Positions 58,341-64,000 of a stretch of 64,000 nt of DNA are shown here, piece after piece. The notes beneath the pieces are model-generated. The model saw only the letters and a program-made list of their open reading frames with translations, was not told the origin of the DNA and did no database searches. The DNA is from Hyalangium gracile (GTDB taxonomy: Bacteria > Myxococcota > Myxococcia > Myxococcales > Myxococcaceae). The translations under genes were made by a program, and so were the position numbers. Location of the stretch: the NCBI RefSeq assembly GCF_020103725.1, contig NZ_JAHXBG010000021.1, forward strand, positions 124,001 to 188,000. Reading direction: 5' to 3'. Position 1 is the first letter of the stretch. Each line of letters starts with the position of its first letter.

Positions 58341-61249
58341 ACAGGAAGCCAGGCAGCAGAATCGACCGGATATGCAGGGTGCTCGGGCTCGCCGTGGTGC
58401 TGACGGCCTTGCCAGCGCTCGCGCAGAAGACGACGGCGACTGTCCGGGTGGCCCTCAGCTCCCCCAGCGGGCCGATCACCGGCGCGACCGTGCTCGCCGT
58501 GAACACGAACAACGGCGCCTCCGCCAAGGGCACCGCTCGCTCGGACGGCTCCCACCTCCTGACCGGCCTGGAGCCCGGTGAGTACGTCATCACCGCCACC
58601 CTGCCCGGCGGCAAGGAGGTGTACCGCACGGTCTCCGTGCAGGTCGGCCAGACGGTGGACTTGACCATCAACCCCGAGGAGGAGGTGGCGCTCGATCTCG
58701 GCCAGAGCGAGACCCTCATCGTCGAGGGCAAGACGACGGAGAGCTCGACGGCCGAGGTCGCCACCAACGTCAGCCGCGAGGAGATCGAGAACCTCCCCCA
58801 GAGCAGCCGCAACTTCCTCAACTTCGCCGCGCTGGCGCCCGGCGTCCGCCTGTCCAACGACGAGTTCAAGAAGAACTACTCGTCCGGCGCGCTCGAGGCC
58901 CGCAACACCAACGTCTTCGTGGACGGCGTGAGCCTCAAGAACAACGTCATCGAAGGCGGCGTCGTCGGGCAGGACTCGAGCCGCGGCAACCCCTTCCCCC
59001 AGCTCGCCGTCAGCGGCTTCCGCGTGATCAGCCAGAACTACAAGGCCGAGTACGAGCAGGCCAGCGGCGCCATCATCTCCGCCATCACCCGCTCGGGCGG
59101 GAACGAGTTCCACGGCGACCTCTTCCTCACCTTCCAGAACCAGGCCCTGGCGGCCCGCAACTACTTCGACGTGGAGAAGGGGGCCCTGGAGCGGCCCGAT
59201 CTGCTGCGCTCCCAGTTCGGCGCCGCGCTCGGCGGTCCCCTGGTGAAGGACAAGCTGCACTTCTTCGCGAGCTATGAGGGCAACATCCAGGACCGCTCGA
59301 ACCTGGTGGCCATGGGCAACCCCACCGACGAGAACGTGGGCCGCTTCGGCGAGTTCGAGGGCAGGTTCACCAGTCCCTTCCGCGAGCACCTCGGCTTCGG
59401 GAAGCTGAGCTGGCGGCCGACCGGCAACCAGACCGTCGATCTCAGCGCCAGCCTCCGGCGCGAGACAGACATCCGCAGCTTCGGTGGACTGGTGGGCCGC
59501 GAGGGCGCCGAGAACGTCCGAAACAACGTGCTCACCGCCGCGCTCCGCCATCAGCTGCGGCTGGGCGAGCTGACGAATGAGGCGACGTTCCAGTACCTCG
59601 ACTCGCAGTTCAACCCCACCGCCTCGAACCCCGACGAGGTGGGACGAGACTACCAGGGCGTCATCCGCCTGGGCGGCCGCGACACCACCCAGGACATCAC
59701 CCAGCGGGCCTTCACGCTGCGCGACGACGTCACGTTCGCGAACTTCGAGTGGGCCGGCCAGCACGTGGTGAAGACCGGCGCCAAGCTCTCCTTCCAGCAG
59801 TACAAGATCGAGCGCACGCTCTTCGGCAACCCCGTCTTCCGCTTCCGCGAGGACGCCGCCAACGATCTCAGCTACGAGTTCCCGTTCGAGGCCGCCTACG
59901 GCGTCGGCGATCCCCGGATGACCGCCAACAACACGCAGCTCGGCGTGTACGTCCAGGACGACTGGGAGATCGCCCGCAGGTTCACCGTGAACGTGGGCCT
60001 GCGGTGGGATGTGGAGACCCAACCGCTGAACAACGACTATGTGACTCCCGAGGATGTCCGCGTGGCGGTGGAGGAGCTCGCGCGCCTGGTCGAGCCCACC
60101 AACGGGCCCGACTTCTTCCGCGTGGAGAACTACCTCACCGACGGCAACCAGCGCCCCATCTTCCTGGGGGCCGTGCAGCCACGGCTCGGCGTGACGTTCG
60201 ATGTCCGGGACGACGGGCGCACGGTCCTCTTCGCCGGCGCCGGGCGCTACTACGACCGCACCCTGTTCAACACCGCCGTGGACGAGCGGCTCCGCCTCCA
60301 GTACCAGGTCCGCACCTTCCAGTTCTCTCGGGATGGCTCCATGCGCAACGGTCAGCCGACCATCGCCTGGCGCCCCGAGTACCTGACCAGGGCGGGACTC
60401 GACTCGCTGATCGACCAGGGCGTGGCTCCCGCCCCGGAGCTCTTCCTGCTCGAGAACGACACCAGGCCGCAGTTCAGCGATCAGTTCAGCGCTGGCCTCC
60501 GGCAGCAGCTCGGGCCGGTGAACACCTCGCTGACGCTCACGTACATCCGCAGCCAGAACGGCGTCGGCTTCTACCCGGCCAACCGCAGGTCCACCGGCAG
60601 CCGTGACTTCATCCCCACGCCGGGTGGCTTCGGGAACGTCATCATCTCGGTCGACGACCGGACTTCCACCTACCGGGGAGTGCAGGTCTCGGCCGAGAAG
60701 CGCTACTCGAGCGAGCTGTCCAAGGGGGGCATCCAGTGGGGCGCGTCCCTGGCCTACACCCTGGGCTTCGCGGAGGAGCGCGGCGGGCTCTTCAACTTCG
60801 ACTACCCGACCGTCAAGGACAGCCCCATCAGCCCCACCGCGACCGACGAGCGTCACCGGCTCGTGCTCTCCGGCATCGTCGGGCTGCCGCTGAACTTCAA
60901 GCTCTCCACGCTGATCACGCTCGGCACCGGCCTGCCCTTCAACGTCTCCGATGCGTCCCAGGGCTTTGGTCCCACCGAGTTCGTGTTCCGCCCCTATGGT
61001 GGCCGGGCGGACGGCTTCATCCAGTTCAGCCAGGTGGACCTCCGGCTGACGAAGGACTTCGTCATCTCCGAGGGTCGCCGGATCAGCGCCTTCGCCGAGT
61101 GCTTCAACCTCTTCAACGCCAAGAACTTCGGCGGATACGACGGGTTCATCCCTCCGGAGACCGAGCCCGCCAACCCGAAGTATGGACAGCCCTCGACCCT
61201 GGTGGGCCCGCCGCGCAACCTCCAGTTCGGCATGGGCTACAGCTTCTGA
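58337..61249 (+). CDS. TonB-dependent outer-membrane receptor (Oar-like) with N-terminal carboxypeptidase-regulatory-like domain
   Basis: 970 residues from ATG 58337, within an ATGA overlap with lacI-type stop. Signal peptide ends near LPALA-QK. Residues ~30-115 are a CarboxypepD-regulatory/Cna-like beta sandwich (GPITGATVLAVN, LTGLEPGEYVITATLPGG). The plug (~130-260) includes LPQSSRNFLNFAALAPGV, NTNVFVDGVSLKN, and SGAIISAITRSGGNEFHGDLF. The barrel ends with FGMGYSF, a terminal Phe. No clear TonB box was identified. Expected to move glucan oligosaccharides across the outer membrane using TonB energy, upstream of the lipoprotein glucanase and ABC binding protein in the same operon. Confidence 0.92.
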   Translation: MNRKPGSRIDRICRVLGLAVVLTALPALAQKTTATVRVALSSPSGPITGATVLAVNTNNGASAKGTARSDGSHLLTGLEPGEYVITATLPGGKEVYRTVSVQVGQTVDLTINPEEEVALDLGQSETLIVEGKTTESSTAEVATNVSREEIENLPQSSRNFLNFAALAPGVRLSNDEFKKNYSSGALEARNTNVFVDGVSLKNNVIEGGVVGQDSSRGNPFPQLAVSGFRVISQNYKAEYEQASGAIISAITRSGGNEFHGDLFLTFQNQALAARNYFDVEKGALERPDLLRSQFGAALGGPLVKDKLHFFASYEGNIQDRSNLVAMGNPTDENVGRFGEFEGRFTSPFREHLGFGKLSWRPTGNQTVDLSASLRRETDIRSFGGLVGREGAENVRNNVLTAALRHQLRLGELTNEATFQYLDSQFNPTASNPDEVGRDYQGVIRLGGRDTTQDITQRAFTLRDDVTFANFEWAGQHVVKTGAKLSFQQYKIERTLFGNPVFRFREDAANDLSYEFPFEAAYGVGDPRMTANNTQLGVYVQDDWEIARRFTVNVGLRWDVETQPLNNDYVTPEDVRVAVEELARLVEPTNGPDFFRVENYLTDGNQRPIFLGAVQPRLGVTFDVRDDGRTVLFAGAGRYYDRTLFNTAVDERLRLQYQVRTFQFSRDGSMRNGQPTIAWRPEYLTRAGLDSLIDQGVAPAPELFLLENDTRPQFSDQFSAGLRQQLGPVNTSLTLTYIRSQNGVGFYPANRRSTGSRDFIPTPGGFGNVIISVDDRTSTYRGVQVSAEKRYSSELSKGGIQWGASLAYTLGFAEERGGLFNFDYPTVKDSPISPTATDERHRLVLSGIVGLPLNFKLSTLITLGTGLPFNVSDASQGFGPTEFVFRPYGGRADGFIQFSQVDLRLTKDFVISEGRRISAFAECFNLFNAKNFGGYDGFIPPETEPANPKYGQPSTLVGPPRNLQFGMGYSF

Positions 61250-61257
61250 GCCTCTCG

Positions 61258-62703
61258 ATGGAACGCCCCGGCCGCCGCTCCCTGCTCTCCGCCATGGCCG
61301 TCGCGCTGCTCCTTGCGAGCGCGCTGGCGGGCTGCGCTCGCAATGCGCTGGACCCGAGCCCCTCCCCGAGCGCCACGCGGCTCTCCGAGCAGGAGCTGCT
61401 GGAGGACCTGGAGGCGCGCACGTTCCGCTTCTTCTGGGAGACGGCGAACCCGGAGAACGGGCTGATCCCGGATCGCCATCCGAGCCCGTCCTTCAGCAGC
61501 ATCGCCGCGGTGGGCTTCGGGCTGACGGCGTACGGCATCGGCGTGGAGCGCGGCTACGTGAGCCGGGAGGCGGCTCGAGATCGCACGCTCACCACCCTGC
61601 GCTTCCTCCACTCCGCGCCGCAGGGGCCCGAGCCCAGCGGCGTGAGCGGACACCGGGGGTTCTTCTATCACTTCCTGGAGATGAAGACGGGGCACCGCTT
61701 CGAGACGAACGAGCTCTCCACCGTCGATACCGCCCTGCTCCTCGGAGGGGTGCTGTTCGCGCAGTCCTACTTCGACGGGGACTCGCCGCAGGAAGCGGAG
61801 ATCCGGAAGCTGGCCGACGAGCTCTATCGCAGGGTGGACTGGCGCTGGGCGCAGGCCCGCCCGCCCGCCATCTCCCATGGCTGGTCACCCGAGGCGGGCT
61901 TCATCGCCTATGACTGGAAGGGCTACAACGAGGCGATGCTGCTGGTGCTCCTCGCCCTGGGCTCGCCGACGTTCCCCGTCGAGCCGAATGCCTGGCAGGA
62001 GTGGGTCTCCGACTACGGGAAGGACTGGGGCTCCTTCTTCGGCCAGGAGCACCTGAGCTTCCCGCCCCTCTTCGGGCACCAGTACAGCCACGTGTGGGTG
62101 GACTTCCGCGGCATCCAGGACGACTACATGCGCGCCCGCGGGATGGACTACTTCGAGAACAGCCGCCGCGCCACGTATGCCCAGCGCACGTATGCGATGA
62201 GTCAGCCGGGCAGCTGGAAGGGGTATGGCCAGGACGTCTGGGGACTGACGGCCTGCGACGGGCCCGCGGACGTGGAGCTCGACTACCAGGGCCAGCGGCG
62301 GAGGTTCCGCGGCTACGCGGCCCGAGGCCCGGGGCTCCATGACGATGGGACCCTGGCACCTACCGCGGCGGCCGCGTCCATCCCGTTCGCACCCGAGATT
62401 GCCATCCCGGCCGTCATGGAGATGCATCGCCGCTATGGCGAGCACATCTACTCCACCTACGGCTTCCTGGACTCGTTCAACCCCAGCTTTACCTACGATG
62501 TCCCGCTCCAGGAGGGCCGCCGGGTGCCTGGCTTCGGCTGGGTGGCCGACGACTATCTCGGGATCGACCAGGGCCCCATCATCGCCATGCTCGAGAACCA
62601 TCGGAGCGAGCTCGTGTGGCGGGTGATGCGCAAGAACCCCTACCTCCGTGCAGGCCTCGAGCGGGCGGGGTTCCAGGGCGGATGGCTCGGGGAGAAGCAG
62701 TGA
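61258..62703 (+). CDS. GH144-like glucanase lipoprotein (glucoamylase/DUF-type family PF10091)
   Basis: 481 residues from ATG 61258, 8 bp after the receptor stop. Lipoprotein signal LLLASALAGC. The family plan of bacterial GH144-type proteins is visible: DLEARTFRFFWETANPENGLIPDR at the N-terminus, SIAAVGFGLTAYGIGVERG, GFFYHFLEMKTG, ELSTVDTALLLGGVLFA, PLFGHQYSHVWVDFRGI, YGQDVWGLTACDGP and the final YGFLDSFNPS ... GIDQGPIIAMLENHRS. Characterised members are endo-beta-1,2-glucanases, so the locus may handle beta-1,2-glucan; other linkages remain possible. Placed at the surface or periplasmic membrane face by its lipid anchor. The stop overlaps the next GTG start (GTGA). Confidence 0.87.
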   Translation: MERPGRRSLLSAMAVALLLASALAGCARNALDPSPSPSATRLSEQELLEDLEARTFRFFWETANPENGLIPDRHPSPSFSSIAAVGFGLTAYGIGVERGYVSREAARDRTLTTLRFLHSAPQGPEPSGVSGHRGFFYHFLEMKTGHRFETNELSTVDTALLLGGVLFAQSYFDGDSPQEAEIRKLADELYRRVDWRWAQARPPAISHGWSPEAGFIAYDWKGYNEAMLLVLLALGSPTFPVEPNAWQEWVSDYGKDWGSFFGQEHLSFPPLFGHQYSHVWVDFRGIQDDYMRARGMDYFENSRRATYAQRTYAMSQPGSWKGYGQDVWGLTACDGPADVELDYQGQRRRFRGYAARGPGLHDDGTLAPTAAAASIPFAPEIAIPAVMEMHRRYGEHIYSTYGFLDSFNPSFTYDVPLQEGRRVPGFGWVADDYLGIDQGPIIAMLENHRSELVWRVMRKNPYLRAGLERAGFQGGWLGEKQ

Positions 62704-63989
62704 CGCTGGCGGGCGCGGAGCAGGCCGTTCGCTGCCTCTCCATCGCCGCGCTCGTGTGTGGCCTGGCCTCCTGTGCCCGGCCTGACTCGGGCGAGATCGT
62801 GCTCGAGTTCTGGGCGATGGGTCGGGAAGGCGAAGTGGTGGCCGAGCTGACGCGTGACTTCGAGGCCCGTCACCGCGGAATCCGCGTCAACGTGCAGCAG
62901 CTGCCCTGGCAGGGCGCTCACGAGAAGCTGCTGACGGCCTTCGTGGGCGATGCCACGCCCGACCTGGCGCAGATGGGCAACACCTGGGTCCCCGAGTTCG
63001 CCACGCTCGGAGCGCTCGCTCCCCTGGAGCCGCTCGCCTCGGCGTCGGCGCTCGTCGAGCAGGGGGACTACTTCCCCGGCATCTGGGACACCAACGTCAT
63101 CGATGGGCGGCTCTTCGGTGTCCCCTGGTATGTCGACACGCGGCTGCTCTTCTATCGGAGGGACCTGCTGGCCCAGGCCGGCTTCAGCCAGCCACCCAGG
63201 AGCTGGGAGGAGTGGCGGCGGATGCTCGTGGCCATCAAGCGGCTGCCCGGCGCGGAGCACTATTCGATCCTGGTGCCGCTCAACGAGTTCGAGCCGCTGC
63301 TCCTGCTCGGGCTCCAGCAGGACGAGCCGCTCCTGCGCGAGGGCGGCCGGTGGGGCAACTTCCGCAGCCCGGGCTTCCGGCGCGCCCTGGGCTTCTACCT
63401 GGAGCTGTTCGAGCAGGAGCTGGCTCCGCGCGCGACCAACACCCAGATCGCGAACGTCTGGAACGAGTTTGCCCGCGGGTACTTCGCCTTCTACATCACC
63501 GGCCCCTGGAACATCGGCGAGTTCAAGCGCCGTCTTCCCCCGGAGCTCGCGGGGAGCTGGATGACCGCTCCGCTGCCCGGCCCCAGCGGACCGGGACTGT
63601 CGAATGCGGGCGGCTCGAGCCTGGTGATGTTCGCGAACTCCTCGCGCAAGGAGGCGGCCTGGAAGCTCATCGAGTACCTGTCGCAGCCCGAGGTTCAGCG
63701 TCGCTTCTATGCCCTCTCCGGCGACCTGCCGCCCCGGCGGTCGAGCTGGGAGGGCTCGGAGCTCGGCGGTGATGTCTACGCCGCCGCGTTCCGGGAGCAG
63801 CTCGAGCGCGTCGAGCCGACTCCCAAGGTGCCGGAGTGGGAGCGCATCGCCACCGAGCTGAGAGTCGTCGCCGAGCAGGCGGCCCATGGAGCCCTCACGG
63901 CCGACGCCGCGGTCTCGGAGCTGGATGCCCGTGCAGACCGCATCCTGGAGAAGCGGCGCTGGATCCTGGCGCGGGAGGCTGGCGAGTGA
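62700..63989 (+). CDS. ABC transporter sugar-binding lipoprotein
   Basis: 429 residues from GTG 62700, inside a GTGA overlap and after GGGGAG. Lipoprotein signal LVCGLASC. Family 1 solute-binding protein (MalE/UgpB type) features: VLEFWAMGREGEVVAELTRDFEARH at the start, LPWQGAHEKLLTAFVGDATPDLAQMG, LFGVPWYVDTRLLFYRRDLL, the GPWNIGEFKR hinge and the AWKLIEYLSQPEVQRRFY C-terminal part. Expected to deliver oligosaccharides released by the glucanase to an inner-membrane ABC permease, whose first gene probably begins at 63986. The ATPase is not in this window. Confidence 0.93.
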   Translation: MTLAGAEQAVRCLSIAALVCGLASCARPDSGEIVLEFWAMGREGEVVAELTRDFEARHRGIRVNVQQLPWQGAHEKLLTAFVGDATPDLAQMGNTWVPEFATLGALAPLEPLASASALVEQGDYFPGIWDTNVIDGRLFGVPWYVDTRLLFYRRDLLAQAGFSQPPRSWEEWRRMLVAIKRLPGAEHYSILVPLNEFEPLLLLGLQQDEPLLREGGRWGNFRSPGFRRALGFYLELFEQELAPRATNTQIANVWNEFARGYFAFYITGPWNIGEFKRRLPPELAGSWMTAPLPGPSGPGLSNAGGSSLVMFANSSRKEAAWKLIEYLSQPEVQRRFYALSGDLPPRRSSWEGSELGGDVYAAAFREQLERVEPTPKVPEWERIATELRVVAEQAAHGALTADAAVSELDARADRILEKRRWILAREAGE

Positions 63990-64000
63990 AGGCCGCGCAC
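63986..64000 (+). CDS. Start of a probable ABC sugar permease gene, truncated by window end
   Basis: GTG 63986 overlaps the binding-protein stop as GTGA, the same coupling used at the two previous junctions. Only five codons (VKAAH) are in the window. The call as a permease rests on the usual gene order after a sugar-binding protein, not on its sequence. Confidence 0.35.

Overview
The base composition is very high in G+C with strong third-position GC bias. Gene content combines many hybrid two-component proteins, Ser/Thr kinases fused to other modules, a trifunctional kinase/ATPase/histidine kinase, Asp-Gly-Gly lipoproteins, a large NRPS-PKS gene and TonB/glycosidase loci. Together these point to a myxobacterium, most likely of the Archangium/Cystobacter/Stigmatella group. 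This is an inference from gene families, as no rRNA or other taxonomic marker lies in the window. No tRNA, rRNA, CRISPR array, insertion sequence or replication origin was seen.

Layout. 1-8.1 kb: the end of a fibronectin-like protein, then a minus-strand signalling block: a Myxococcales-type sigma factor translationally coupled to a zinc-finger/Ser-Thr kinase/TPR protein, and a receiver-kinase-receiver protein coupled to a PAS histidine kinase. 8.3-24.1 kb: a lipoprotein with an alpha-barrel glycosidase look, one 10.2 kb NRPS-PKS gene (C-A-T-C-A-T-KS-AT-T-TE), and a kinase/response-regulator/kinase run containing the wreck of a fourth signalling gene. 24.3-31.7 kb: two paralogous Ig/LamG-like lipoproteins, a Ser/Thr kinase with PEGA tail, a TPR-like exported protein and a GH10 xylanase lipoprotein. 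31.9-39.3 kb: an outer-membrane barrel protein and MHS-family transporter pair, a large exported Cys-repeat protein and a membrane histidine kinase. 39.6-43.5 kb: a compact four-gene Tad-like (TadE/TadG-type pseudopilin) operon. 43.6-53.6 kb: a 1783-residue trifunctional kinase whose Ser/Thr kinase part has lost the DFG aspartate, a Pro-rich SH3/C39-peptidase-like protein without signal peptide, a 71-residue protein resembling type III secretion needle subunits, a frameshifted small gene, an acyltransferase and an SDR. 54-64 kb: a glucan-utilisation locus with a discoidin-domain glycosidase divergent from LacI regulator - TonB receptor - GH144-like glucanase - ABC sugar-binding protein - start of a probable permease, with two LacI-type operators 21 bp apart in the divergent promoter.

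How parts work together. In the glucan locus the outer-membrane receptor, surface lipoprotein glucanase and ABC binding protein form a continuous import route, with operators placed to control both directions. The MHS transporter plus barrel protein likewise suggest passage of a small solute through both membranes. The NRPS-PKS gene has no tailoring, export or PPTase genes beside it. Its domain order (peptide, one unreduced ketide, thioesterase) fits release as a small beta-keto peptide, possibly an N-acyl tetramic acid.

Most noteworthy points: the needle-like 71-residue gene beside a candidate exported protease, the single-gene NRPS-PKS-TE line, the NFA pseudokinase signature, a conserved 23-bp inverted element (ACTGGT-N11-ACCAGT) found twice 53 kb apart, and the deletion scar at 22.3-22.5 kb.
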